Positions 1 to 12,060 of a stretch of DNA of 64,000 nucleotides are shown here, in pieces. This DNA comes from Parasponia andersonii (taxonomy: Eukaryota; Streptophyta; Magnoliopsida; Rosales; Cannabaceae), in assembly GCA_002914805.1 (NCBI GenBank), contig JXTB01000292.1, forward strand, positions 122,593 through 186,592, written 5' to 3'. Each line of letters starts with the position of its first letter. Within the stretch, counting starts at the first letter, position 1. The notes under the pieces were generated by a model. That model saw only the letters and a program-made list of their open reading frames with translations. It was not told where the DNA came from and did not search any database. A program made the translations under genes and the position numbers.

Positions 1-3000
1 CCTGAAATGACTGCGGTTTCCCCTTCCTCTCCTGATCCACCAGTTTTTCAGCCTGACGGGGATTCACCCGATACAACTGAATGCTAACGGGGTCATAATC
101 CTGATGGCGCTTTCTACTCTGTCAGTCCTCCTCAATGTGCATATCGACCTGGAGGTGGTCTTTTATACCTGCAAGCTCATCCTCATCCTCAAAAAGAGCT
201 CTTACTCTACTTTCTACTTCCAGCCGCTCCCAGGGCACCACGTTTTTTGGGGCTTGCCGAGGTCGGACAAGTAATGGGATTTCAACTCTAGGCTGTACGC
301 ATTCAGAGGGGGGTGGTGCTCTCCTTGGGTGAAGAGAGAGCGTTTCCAAATTCACTTTTTTTTCTACAAAGTAAATACTGAGTCGTGATTTTTGGGTCTG
401 CGTGCATTTTGTTCATTTTTACTCATGATATTTTACCTCGCGCAGCCTCTGTGTAGGAAAGCAAGTTTGAGTCGCGGCTATCGATGGGACGGCTCAAGGA
501 GCTAGAGGAAGTCGTCGTCTTCGGGTCCTCCAGGGATTGTCGACACATCTAGGCCATTCTGAATTCCCAGGTGATGAACACGATGTCGAGGATGGTCTCA
601 TATCTCCTCTTTCTGCTGGACACGTGAGTCATCACCAAGCACCTTCGGAGCCAGCTTAACGCCTCGGCTCTAAACCGGTTCCACCGGGATAAGCAAAGTC
701 GCATCACCATGGTGGGTCGTTAGATCACGGCCTCAAGCCAGCTAGCGGGTCCCAATGACCTGATGGCATCAACCAGTCACGAGCTCAAAGAGGCGGTGAA
801 GCTCGTGACCGAGGAGTGTGTCAGACTCCGTCAAGAGGAAGCCGCTGCCCCCAAGAGTGTTAGAGGTGAGTTCATTTTGTGCCCTAGGGCTCCTTTGATC
901 GGGTCATGGTTACGTTTTAATCACATTACTTGCTCTCACAGGTTCGGATGCAGGCTCTTTGGTAGACCCTTCCTCAGTCAAGGGGAGCACTGTTGCACAC
1001 AGAGCCCGATCCAAGGTCCCCGTTGGTTGGCGTCTGGTGGTGTCCTCTGAGAACGAGGTCGGGGGCAGGGAATTGTCACCCTAAGAGCGGGCTCAGGTGA
1101 CAACCTAGAAGATCTATTCGCGTCCGGGGGCGAAATACCCATGGTGCCTTCTTCCGAGGCAGGCGAGCCCGTGACTTGGGAGGCGCCGGCCATAAAAATT
1201 GTGTACTGCAAAGGGGTGCCTTCGAGCCTACCAGGGGAGCCTGCTGCTCCGACTTCTTCCGTCCCCAGCTCTAGTTCGAAGGCAGGCGTGGAGTCTAGCA
1301 CTGCCCACTCCCGTGGGGAGATTGCCGAGCTCAGCGGAGAGACTCCAAGGCTGAAGTCTTGGCCGTCTTCCCCTCCCCCGGTCTCTATGAAACGGGGTCG
1401 TGAAGTCGACTCGTCCAATGGGGAAGAAAACCCGGTGGGGAAGAGAGGCAGGACTGCCCTTTCTTCTGACAGCGACGATGATGGGGCTACCCTGACCCTC
1501 ATAAGGAGGAGAAAGTCTGTGCGAGGTGGCCCGTCTGGGAAAGTTGGTCAAGACAAGACCGAAAAATCACAACCAGGTAGATGGTAGCCAAAGCCACTAA
1601 AACAACAGCAGTTGTCGTGGCTTCTTCAGCTAAAGATGCGCTACCTCCAGCTATCACCGAAGGTGCACCTGGCGACACTTTGCTTTCTACTGCCCTTACC
1701 TTCGCCACTTCAGGAGCGTCGAAAGAAGCTACTGGAGCGCGCTTGGTTGGGGGTGAAGGTGTCCTGCAGTCGGCGAGATAGAGTCGCATTTGCCGAACGC
1801 AGATAATGCCCAAGGAGATGGTCCAGCTGCGGAGTTTGAGCTGGAGGCACTCTCCTTGAAGAACATAGAGCTCGTTGTCGGCCGCAGCATTGCGTAGGTT
1901 TGGCTCGTCTGGTCATCGCCACCAGGTTCTCGGCATCTTTTCTGGACACTAACTTCTCTTTTTTATATTTTGCAGCTTGCCACCGTCCAGTCCTTCTATT
2001 CCTCTCTCATTGGCGAGCTGACTGGGCAGCTGAACGCCGGATTTCGGCCTGTACCATAGCTTGGACGAGGCTAAGATTAGCAGCGCGATAGCTCACACTT
2101 TAAGCGTCGAGAGGATCAGGCATGAGGAGCTGGTTGCCAAGTTGGCCGAGGCAGTGGGGAAGGTCCGATCTCTCAAAGCTGAGGTCCCAGGTCTACGCTC
2201 GGAGGCCGAGGCTACCAAGCTGGCGCAAGCTGAGCTCAAGGTCAAGGAGCAGGAGCTGTAAAACATAGGGGTGGTGACGAAGCTGGCTTTCATTGCTCGT
2301 GATAGAGCCGTCGATGAGGCTAAGGAGGCCAGGAAAGCCGAGGCGAAAGCTAAGCTAAAGGCACATTCCCTGCAGCGTAGGCTTGACCAGTCCAATAAGT
2401 TAATCCGACATATTTATTTGGATCACAGTAAAATGATGGAAGCTCATGCGGAGTTGTCTCGCAAGCATGGCGAAGATCTCGCCGATATTAACACTCTTTT
2501 GATCGACTTGACACAACGGCAAGAAGAGCTAAGACTAGCGGTGCTGAGAGATAGGCTGGCGGATGCGGAGAAGCTGAAGATAAGGTACCAGAGACAGGTG
2601 GATATCCTTTCTGCGGAGAGCTATAGGTCTGGCTAGGAGAATAGGAAATTTGAGGGCCACGCGGAGGTGGTAACGCCAGACCAGTTCGATAAGCAGAAGG
2701 GTGTCGAGATGGACCATTATTCCGTCAGGTACTACATGCAGCAATTAGGGGACGAGATCAATATTGTGTACCCTACTGATGTACTAAAGATACTCGATGA
2801 AGAAAAAGACAGACCCTCTACATCTGCCTCTATTGCCAGAGAGATTGTCCCTACTTCCGGTCCACTAGAACAAGCCACGGAGGTTCAAGTGTGGTTATTT
2901 TGTCTGGAGACGATTCCAACCCCGGTATGCTATTTTCTGCCAAAGCTGGTCCAAGCGCCGAAATCAGTATCGCTCCCCTCGCCGGAGGTAATTAGAGCCT

Positions 3001-3550
3001 CTCGCTCTTTTGTGTATTTGTAAAGTACTAATTGTGTTATGTAAAGCTGATCCTTGTTGCAAGCACCTGTTTAAATAATCAAAACAGTGCACTTTTCTCA
3101 TGTTTATTCTGGGTTTTTTTTTGTTGTTGCTCGCATTCGTGGTTAGGGTCGAATATCATATACAATGTCATTCTCTTGTCGGCAATGCGGCCGACTTCTA
3201 GGTCTGGCCCAGTCGTATATGATTTGAAGTTATTAGTGAATTCCCCCCGTGCTATGATTGACAAGATTAGCTCTGGAGATCAGGATGTGAATTCTGGCTC
3301 ATCTGGCTTTGAGGATGTATAATTTCTGTTATGACTTATCTTAGTAGAATTTGATCCACGTGTATGGCTAAACTTCTCCGACCCTAAATAGGAACATGCC
3401 AGGAACCAGCTCCAGGGATTGGTTGACCACTGCTTGGACCCGTTGCTACAGAGGAAGATGCCTGGGCTCGGCACTTACAGGGAGCAAACAGGGCGTTACC
3501 ACTCCGATGTATCCTTGCAAGTCCGTCCAAGACCTACTTCTTACAAATAG
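1..3550 (+). pseudogene. antisense multi-exon gene of the left Tat element (Transposase_28-like plus coiled coil), start outside window
   Basis: This gene runs opposite to gag-pol. The first 350 bases encode a Transposase_28 ('putative gypsy type transposon', PF04195) type domain: stretches like RFPLPLLIHQFF, QLNANGVIILMALSTLS and VFWGLPRSDK. Downstream at 2061-2640 is a long charged alpha-helical, coiled-coil region (AKLKAHSLQRRLDQSNK). A last conserved block lies at 3380-3550 (QLQGLVDHCLDPLLQRK). Apparent introns lie at 371-445 and 866-941, and acceptors at 1975 and near 3350; all have counterparts in the right-hand copy. Extra antisense genes are known from Tat-lineage elements; their role is unknown. 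Decayed copy. Confidence 0.65.
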
Positions 3551-3639
3551 AGTCACCGAGTCTGCGTCCATGTCAACCATGCATCCTGTAATTCAAGCAA
3601 TAATAGACAAAATTTGATTTTAATTTCTCCTTTCATGTT

Positions 3640-4570
3640 TGGTCTTGTCTGGGCCTACTTCCAACGGGTAGGCCTTGGCCCCGTCCACTTTCAGTCCATG
3701 TGTAGCTAAGGCGCTCTCTGGGGAGGGTCTACTTCCAATGGGTAGACCCGAGCCCTATTTACCTTTGGCTTATGCATAGCTAAGGTGCTCCCTGGGGAGG
3801 ATCTACTTCCAACAGGTAGACCCTGGCCCTGTTTACCTTTGGCTTACTCATAGCTTAGGTGCTTTCTAGGGAGGGTCTTATCGCTCAACTCTTCCCCATC
3901 CTACAGGTATTCCTTGAGGGCTGGCGGCAAGTTTTTGTTACGTGGCCTATTGCCCTTTGTACGTCCTCTTGAGTCATTGACGAGCGACGTGATCCCCGTA
4001 TTACGATTTTTAATGAGGTCTGCGGGAAAGCATATTATTGCGCAGCTCATTCCTCTTCATATGTTTTCTCAGGCCATCGGCAAGCATTTTATTACACGAT
4101 GTGATTCCTATAGTACGATCGTTATTGAGATTTGCTGACAAGTTTTTGTTGCGCAGCTTATTCCTCTTCGTACATTTTCTCAGGCCATCGGCAAGCATTT
4201 TATTGCGCGATATGATTCCCATAGTACGATCTTTATTGAGGTCTATCGACAAGTTTTTATTGCACAGCTCATTCCTCTTCGTACGTTTTCTTGGGCCATC
4301 AGCAAGCATTTTATTGCGCAATGTGATTCCCATAGTACGATCGTTATTTGAGGTCTGCTGGCAAGATTTTGTTGCGCAAGTTATTCCTCTTTGTACATTT
4401 TCTCGGGCTATCAGCAAGCATTTTATTCCGTGATGTGATTCCCATAGTACGATCGATATTAAGGTTTACCAGAAAGTTTTTGTTGCGTAGCTCATTCCTC
4501 TTCGTATGTTTTCTTAGGCCATCAGCAAGCATTTTATTACGCGATGTGATTCCCATAGTACGATCGTTCC
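3640..4570. repeat. tandem-repeat spacer of the left Tat element
   Basis: Two arrays. At 3640-3880 about three degenerate units of 70-80 bp carry TCTACTTCCAACGGGTAGACC-like cores. At about 3990-4565 five units of about 111 bp recur; the marker ATTCCTCTTCGTA starts near 4048, 4159, 4271, 4383 and 4493. The reverse complement of the unit matches the 100-bp unit of the right element (54410-55010), sharing GAGAAAACGTGCGAAGAGG. Short open frames here on both strands are by-products of the repeat. Such spacers between pol and the 3' LTR are known from Tat-lineage elements and can seed satellites. Confidence 0.85.
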
Positions 4571-4689
4571 GGCACTAGGGGCAGACCCTTTCACATAGCT
4601 GTCCAATGGATAAGTCCATGTGGCAAACACCTTGACCTATTTTTGAATTAAGATATTTAATAATACATGCATTTACATGTGTCTCACAC

Positions 4690-7600
4690 GTGGTATTTTT
4701 TTCAAATACTGGGCATTCCACGTGTTAAATAGGCTTAACCTGGTCTTAAGTTCTTTCAGGACGTACACACTATTGTCAAGCGCCTTAATCACCTCGTAGA
4801 GCCCGACCCAATTAGAGTCTAACTTCGAGGAATTTCCTGTTCTGACCTTCAAGACCCAATCTCTGACATTAAACCGACGAGCATTAACCTTTTTTGCATA
4901 GTAAGACCTGGCTTGCTGGTGATACGAGGCCAGGTAGACCACAACCATGTCCCTTGTTTCTTCCAAGAGGTCTATGTTGTGGATTAACTGTTACTCGTTC
5001 AGTAAGACGTCTCTTACCACTTCGGAGCGAAGGGTCAGGCGGCCAATCTCGGTCGAGATCATAGCTTCTGACCCGTAGACCATGGCGAACGGTGTTCTTC
5101 CCGTTGGTCTCTGCTTCGTGGTTCAATGGGCCCACACGACGGTCAGTAGCTCTTCTAACCACCTTTCTTTGGTCTCCTGTAAGTTCTTTTTTATATTGCT
5201 GAATATGGCCTTATTTGTCGCCTCTGCTTGGCCGTTCCCCTTGGGGTAGTTTACGGATGAGAAGCTAAGTTTTATTTCATATAGATCACACAGCTACTTA
5301 AGCTTGGTGTTTTGGAACGGTATGCCATGATCAGCGTGTATCTCTTTCGGGATTTCGTATCAGCAGATTATGTTTTCCAAATAAAGTTAATCGTATCTAC
5401 CTTATTAACGGTCGCGTAGGCTTCAGCTTCTACCCATTTGGTGAAATAGTCGATGGCCAGCAAGACATACATTTTTCCCCTAAGACTTCTGGGGAGCTCT
5501 CCAATGATGTCTAGACCCCACTTAGCGAAGGGCCAAAGAGTTATGTTTAAATAGAGCTCTTCCGCGGGTTAGCGTTTCAGAGGGTTGAACCTGTGGTACT
5601 TGTCACATTTCTTGACAAACTGGGCCGCCTCGATCATCATGTAGGGCCATAAGTATCCAGTCGTTAAGGCCTTGTGGGCGAGGCTACGCCCGCCAGAGTG
5701 ATTACCACATGCTCCCTCGTGGATTTCCTCCATCAGCTTCTGCGCCTCTGTGGGACCTACGCACCTCAGCATTGGTCCCATTGTTGATCTTCTATATATT
5801 TAGCCCCCCACCATCGAGTATGCGGGCAGGTTTTCCAACACCAGGTATTGGGTGATGGGTCTTATCCAGCCTTCATCTTCAAAGCCAGTCGCAAACATAT
5901 GGCGTGCAGGGGTCTCCAAAGGGTCTCTCATGTTTTCGCCCACTAGCAGAATCTCCATGTGTTTGGTTGTCCCCCCGAGCGATGCACTTCTAGCTAGCTC
6001 ATCGGCCTTTTGGTTCATCTCCCTCAGTATTTATTCAATATCAAAGCTGCTAAAGCAGGCTTTCTCTCCCATTACCCTGAAGAAGTATCTGTGTAATCTT
6101 GGCTCTTTTACTTCGAAGTTTTCCCTGACCTGACCCACGATTAGCTGCGAGTTAGTCCTTACTGCGATGTTCTCTTCTCTGAAGTGCAGAGCCAGCTCAA
6201 GGCCTTGCAACAGCGCCTCCTACTCTGCCTCATTATTCGTTGCCTGGAAACCAAGCCTCAAAGCTTTCTCTACCCTGAGTCCTGCTAGGGTCTGCAGAAC
6301 TATTTCGATACCTGACCCTGAGGCATTCATGGATCTGTCGGTGTAGAGGGTCCAGGTTGAAGGGATGTGAGGCGTAGACATCTGGAGTGGGTCACGCGGC
6401 TCGCCGAAGGACTGGATTTCCACTAGGAAGTCTGCCATGACTTGCCCTTTCTTCGCCACTCGAGGCCGATACTCGATGTCATATATCCCCAGCTCGATGG
6501 CACATTTGGTCAGTCATCTCGATAGACCTAGTTTGGCCAAGATTTGCGGGATAGAGAAATCCGTATACACCATAACCGAGTATGCCTCGAAATACTATCT
6601 TAGTCTTTTCTTAGCATTGACCAAAGTAAGAACCAGTTTCTCCGCCATATTGTATCGTGTCTCGGCATCCAGGAGTATGTGGCTTGCGTAAAACACCAAC
6701 TTCTGCTTGCTATCTTCCTCGACGAACAGTACGGCGCTAATCACTACTTAGGACACTGCCAAATAAGCATACAGGTGCTGCCCCTCTACTAGGGAAGCTA
6801 GGATAGGCAGGAGACTTAAATATAGTTTGAGCTTTGTTAGTGCCTTGTCATGCTCCTTTCTCCAGACAATTGTGGAGCTTTTCTTTATGCACTGGAAGAA
6901 AGGTTTACATCAGTCAGACATTTTGGAGATGAACTAGCTGAGTGCGGCTATCTTTCCAGTTAGGCACTGGACCTCCCTAATGCTCGAGGGTCTCTATATA
7001 TCTGTGATTAAGGACAATTAGGTCGGGTTGGCCTCAATGCCCCTTCTGCTCATAATATGTCCCAGAAACTGGTCAGAGGATACCACGATCGCGCATTTCT
7101 TGGGGTTTAGACGCTTTTGGTAGTGCCTTAGAATCTCGAAATATTCGTCCAGATGCCCCAGATAGTCCGAAGTTTCTTTGCTCTTTACAACCATATCGTC
7201 GATGTAGACCTCCATCGTCTTCCCCAGTAGCTCGGTGAACATTTTATTCATGAGCCTTTGGTAGGTTGCTCTCGCGTTCTTCAAGCCAAATAGCATGCGT
7301 TTGTAACAATACAGACCTCTCTCTGTAATGAACGCCGTATAGATCTAGTCTTCTTCATATAGGGGGATCTGATTGTATCCAGAGTAGGCATCTAGGAAAC
7401 TCATCCTGTCGAACCACACCGTCGCATCGATGATTTAAATGATCTTTGGCAGGGGAAAGCTGTCTTTCGGGCAAGCCTTGATCAGATTGGTGAAATCTAT
7501 ACAGGTCTGATCATCGCCGTTTTTCTTCTTTACCACCAACGGGTTGGAGACCCAGCATGGGTATATGCACTCAATGATTAGGTCGTTTTTCAGTAGAATC

Positions 7601-8440
7601 TCGATCTTCTTGTTGATCGCCCTATTTTTCTCCAGCTTGAATTTTCGGGGCTTCTGTCTGATCGGGGGAAAGTTAGGGTCTGTGTTCAGTTTGTGGCAGG
7701 CGTGCGTGGGATCTATTCCAGACATGTCATCATGGGACCACGCGAAAACGTCACTGTTCCACCTAAGGAATTCCAATAGCTCGCTCTTTTCTCTTCGGGC
7801 AATAGGGCCCCTATCAAGACTTCTTTCCCTAGCTCTAATTCTTTCAAAGGGACCACCACCAGTTCTTTAATCGTGGTTTCTGGCCCATCAGACTCCTCTT
7901 CGATCCACTTCATGTATGCTTGCAGATGGTCCCTTGATTGCTATATGTCCCATGTGGAGACGTTCATGCTTGCATCGGTCCCCTTCAAGGCAATCGCAAA
8001 ACACTTCCTCGCAGAGGTCTGGTCTCGTTTAATGTCTATCATGTAGGTACCATCCTTCGATTGATATCTCAGGACCTGATGGAAAGTGGAGGTGCCCTCA
8101 TGCATGGCGTGGATCCATCCTCTCCCCATGATGACGTTGAAGGAGGACTGGCAATCGATGATGACAAAGTCTACGTCTAGGCACCTCTCCGCAGCACAGA
8201 CCTTCAGAGTCACGATGCCTAAGGGGTTGACCTTAGTGCTGTTGAAGGTGAACAGCGGCTAATAAATTGGCCTGAGCGCGCTCTGATTCAGGCCCATGTT
8301 CTCGAACGTGCTGAGGAACAGGACGTCGACGCTGCTCCTGCTATTGACCAGGACCCTTCTGACCAATGCAAAGTCGATCTGTAGCTTGATTACTAGGGGA
8401 TAGTCATGAGGTAGGCGCACCATGGCCAGATCTTGTTAGG
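4690..8440 (-). pseudogene. pol relic of the left Tat element (protease, RT, RNase H, integrase)
   Basis: Domains in order on the minus strand: protease-like region 8430-7940 (VIMGRGWIHAM block); reverse transcriptase about 7776-7018, with VVKKKNGDDQTCIDF, LFGLKNARATYQRLMN and the YIDDM active-site block at about 7206-7192; RNase H about 6459-6030 (LYTDRSMNASGSG); integrase zinc-binding segment 5781-5569 and core and C-terminal segments down to 4690 (SYHQQARSYYAKKVNARRF). The same domains, in the same order and clearly related in sequence, occur in the right-hand element at 50412-53990. Broken in many places. Confidence 0.85.
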
Positions 8441-8689
8441 TGAAGGCGATGGGGGCAGCTGAGGTATATCTTTCCCCCGTCGTCATGTGGTTCATGGAGT
8501 GTCATATGCCCCTCAGGCACTTCACCCTCTCTTCGCTACTAATCTGGCATTTTTCCTTCTCCTCCTGGCTTTTGGTCGGCTCTGGTCTACCTATGATCGT
8601 CGGTACTATACTCAAGGCCTGCCCCCCTAACCTGGAGGCTTGGGTCTGCTTTCTTTTTTCGGGCCCGGCGGCATCCTCCTTAGACTGGC

Positions 8690-10000
8690 TTCCGCCCGTC
8701 TTCACATACTACTTCAACTTGCCGGCTTGGAACGCCATCATAGCTTGCGCATAAAGGTTATGGCAGTTGATGATATCATGCCTATGATCTTTGTGAAATT
8801 GGCAGTACCTGCTCCTATTCTTCATATGCTCAGGAACACCAGACTTGGGCGGATATTTGAAAATGCCCTTGTCACTGTTCTAGAGGTAGATCACATTGAT
8901 CGGCGTGTTAAGCTCATACTTTGGCAGAGGGTCCTTAAACGTCTTCCTTCTCTTGCCTCTTAACCGGCTTGGGTCGGGACTCCCTACTTCGGAGCTGGCC
9001 CCTGGGCCGGCGAGGGCCTCTTTATTCCTTGTGTGGCCGAGGTCTGTGCCGGTGCTGTTGTTATCACGGCAGAGGTATTGGGCACTTTTTGGTGGCTTTC
9101 CAGCACCCTAAATACCCCCTCCGATTTTGCCTGGACATCTGTCATGTTGTATGACAAATTCAAGAGCAGATGGTCCAACAGATCGATCCTGGCTACAGGC
9201 CCCTGACGAATGAGCTCGCGGCTTGGGCCAAGTCGGCATTGTGCACTAAGGACATTACCTCCAAAAAATGCGACAAATATTCCCTTGGAGACTCGTTCAC
9301 GGATTGCTCTAACCGATCGAGGTCTCGCATAGTTTTCTGCTGCCTCTGGATGCCGCGTATTGTTTTAAGAAAAGTTTGTAAAAATCGTCAAACCTGTTTA
9401 CAAACTTCTCCATGAGTTATCTAAACCACAACAGGGCTTTCCCCGCCAGGGTTATGGAGAAGACTTTGCAGGTCACAGCCTCGTCCCTGGTCTCAAGGGC
9501 CATCTTCTGTTGAAAATAGTATTTGTGGTCGATGGGGTCAGTTTTTCTCTCGAACGGTCTGAAGGTCGGGGTTGTGAAGTCTCTCGGCTTGTGAAGTCCG
9601 ATTGATCTGTCGCACGGTCTTTTTTACCAGATCATTCGGGGTTTGGTTTTGATGGGCCCCGAGCCTCTTACTTTGCTCTTTTAGTGTCTTCCATCTGCCG
9701 CCCCTTCCCCCTCTCCCGCGCCCACCCGGAAAGGCCTTGTCTGACTTGGTCGTTCCCTGTGCATCCGCGACCTAGACGAAGCGGGGACTTCCCTCAGCGG
9801 TTGACCCTTATACTCTTGCTGGACCTCCTTGTCGAAGTCCTCTTTCGCCTGCTCCTGACTTCACTGGCCAACAGCCCTTCAAGGCAGGCATTATCTCTAT
9901 GCACTTCTGCAACTTCATCTTTTAGGCCCAGGACAGCCTCGTGGGCCATCTCTGCCTTCCTGTTTGCTTTTACTAAGGTAGCGAGCATTTGGCCCAGCTC
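8690..10000 (-). pseudogene. gag relic of the left Tat element
   Basis: Minus-strand translation gives typical plant gypsy Gag signatures. About 9400-9560 carries the capsid-type stretch DPIDHKYYFQQKMALET followed by an ALLWF block. About 8700-8830 carries a zinc-knuckle-like stretch beginning YCQFHKDHRHDIINC. A short coiled-coil-like N-terminal piece lies near 9794-9988. Gag would form the virus-like particle. The gene is decayed and is treated as a fossil. Confidence 0.7.
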
Positions 10001-10097
10001 CTGGTTGTCATTCTTGAGGGTGCCATCCGGTGTCGTATAACTTTTTTGTTCGGGGGGAGCACGGTCATGAGACTCTTACCCTTTCGCTCGCGCTCAA

Positions 10098-10118
10098 CGT
10101 TCCCACAGACTGTGCCAA
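10098..10118 (-). promoter_or_regulatory. tRNA primer binding site of the left Tat element
   Basis: Two bases inside the LTR edge the minus strand reads TTGGCACAGTCTGTGGGAAC. This resembles the TTGGCGCCGTCTGTGGGAA type of site that I recall for plant Tat-lineage elements. It fixes the LTR boundary at 10121. Confidence 0.6.
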
Positions 10119-10120
10119 GC

Positions 10121-10931
10121 TATTGGAGACGATTCTTACCAGCTGTCCACATGTCTCTAAACTGCTGATACTGTATCTACTAACTATCCACGTATTCTCG
10201 CTAGCCCAGAGTACTTTTGATTTCAGGTCGGGTCGAAGAGGCGGGGGTAGCTATCTACAAAGACTCTCCGATGCTTAAGTCAGATATTTATCCCTGAGAT
10301 TGAGTAGAAAAGATCAAGTTCTTTTTTCTTGCTTATAAATTTTATCTATCTCTCTCTGTATGCATATATGCCTCTGTCCTCAGAGGGACGCATGGCTCAT
10401 ATATATAATCCTGGAATTGAAAACCTTCTGGCCCTCAATCCCAAGATCGGTTACCTTTTTTCATCATGACTTACTCTAGAAATCACGGGTTGTGGTTATC
10501 GTAATCTCTCTTGTATCGTTGTGACCTACTTTCTGCCGTCCTCTATAGCTCGAGCTCGGTGGAGATAAGACTTTGACAAGCCGCCGTCCTGTCAGGAGGA
10601 TTTGCCCAATGCGCACACCTACCCAGGATTGCATTAAATACCCTGTCTGGGTCTAGAGCAGTACGCTGCCTCTAATGATCTTCTGGCAGAAGACCCTCGA
10701 GGCTCCTAACCCCCAGGTGTCAAGGTAAAATTTAGACTAGTCCAAAACCATCCAGGGTCTGGGATGGATTCGGTCCTGGCCTCCAACAGCCCACGGGCCC
10801 GTATGGTATCACGTGCGACTCGTGTGGCCTTTAGGCGATCCTTCTGAATACGTGTCAGACAGTGTACCCCCTGTGGCCTGTTCTGCCACTTAATCGTCCA
10901 TATGGTATACGATATAAGAGCGGGCCCCACA
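10121..10931 (-). repeat. 5' LTR of the left Tat element
   Basis: Read on the minus strand it starts TGTGGGGCCCG and ends next to the primer binding site. It aligns along its length with the 3' LTR of the right element (59110-59999): shared start TGTGGGRCCCG, shared AAAGGCCAC and GTCGCACGTGAT stretches, and a shared block around 10258-10275 (CTCCGATGCTTAAGTCAG). This head-to-tail match between the 5' end of one copy and the 3' end of the other is what defines it as an LTR. The outer flank is TAAAG at 10932-10936; the partner target-site copy is outside the window. Confidence 0.8.
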
Positions 10932-11440
10932 TAAAGAACATTTAAAAGATATGGAAAAGACTCTAAATAGAGTTTTGCTATCATTTGTGCATCGGAGATG
11001 GTTTGAGATGATTAAGGGCAATTCTATACATAGTGAGGGGTGGGGGATGGTCTTGTTCTAATGTGTACATAACGGCCAGCTTTTATGGGTAAAGAGTAAA
11101 GAAGTTGATCGGTTGACAAGCGGCAAATGACTTTTCAGCATCATATCCATTTTTTCTCTTTTCTTTTTTCTTAATTTTCTTTTCTGAGTTCGAGTCTAGT
11201 TGATAAGATATATTTCATAAAATATGTTCGGAATGAGTCATATTTACAACCATATGACTATTCTAATAAAACTTTAAAAAATATGACTAGATTTTCTGAA
11301 AAGACTTAATTATTCTCGAAATTTAGACTTAGTTTTTTTTTCACTTTTTCTCGTTCTTTCCTTTCTCTTCTTCTATGCTTTCTCTCAATCTTCAATCTTT
11401 TCTTAACTAAATAATTTTCTTAATAATCAAAACTTAGAGA
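10932..11440. other. AT-rich flank, no gene seen
   Basis: Flanking DNA right of the Tat LTR. It holds poly-T/poly-A runs and no coding signal I can support. Confidence 0.5.
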
Positions 11441-12060
11441 AACATAATGGGTATAGTTTAAAATAGTTGGTATTTGAATTTTAAGATGTTCTGTGGTTAA
11501 TTCTGCATTAAAAGTAAAATTTAGATCAATTTCTACAAATTTCAGGAAATTTGGACTAGCTGTCTCGACAAACATCAAAATTTTTCGATGAATTTCGATG
11601 CAATTCGATGTCATTTTGATAAAGTATATTTTTATAATGGAATCTGAAAAATTGAGTATGGTCATCGAAATGGCATTGAAATAGCATCAAATTATTATCA
11701 AATTCATCGAATTTCATCTCCATTATAAAAACACACTAATGGCATCAAATTATCATCGAAATGTGCCGAAATTCATCGAATTTCATCAAATTCTTTTATA
11801 AAAACACACTTCATCGAAATGACATCAAATTATCATCAAACTTTATTAGATTCCTTTATTAAAATATGTTTCATTGAAAGTACATTAAATTTCATCTAAT
11901 TAGCATCGAAATGACATTGAAATTTTCGATATTTGTCGAGGTAACTAATCCGAATTTTTAGAAAATTCAAATTGATCCAAATTTATTTTTTGATGCGAAA
12001 TCCACCACAGAACATCTCGAAACTCAAATATAAATTATTTTAAATTATATCCATAACATT
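11441..12060. mobile_element. inverted-repeat (foldback/MITE-like) element with internal repeats
   Basis: The left arm (about 11441-11620) and right arm (about 11885-12060) are reverse complements over roughly 170 bp. Both contain AGATGTTCTGTGGT and a CTCGACAAAYATCRAAA stretch. The middle (11690-11900) is built of diverged repeats around ATCATCGAAATTCATCGAAT and TATAAAAACACACT. There is no coding capacity, so it would be non-autonomous. I could not fix a target-site duplication. A Mutator-like or foldback family fits the arm length, but the superfamily is open. Confidence 0.6.

Larger units (their letters stand above)
1..10931 (-). mobile_element. Tat-lineage Ty3/gypsy LTR retrotransposon, left copy, cut by window edge
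   Basis: The element reads right to left: LTR 10121-10931, primer binding site at 10098-10118, gag about 10000-8690, protease/RT/RNase H/integrase about 8440-4690, a tandem-repeat spacer 3640-4570, and a gene on the opposite strand at 1-3550. Only the 5' LTR lies in the window; the 3' LTR must lie left of position 1. Pol order PR-RT-RH-INT is that of Ty3/gypsy. The long 3' spacer, the antisense gene and the primer site place it in the Tat lineage (Retand-like). It is a broken fossil with many breaks spread over gag and pol. Its LTR differs clearly from that of the right-hand copy, so the two come from separate, not very recent insertions. Confidence 0.9.

Noticed and set aside
4010-4578. Open frames of 70-135 codons with repeated FLFVRFL or RNKMLADG blocks
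   Set aside because: They follow the 111-bp tandem repeat and appear on both strands; no sign of a real protein.
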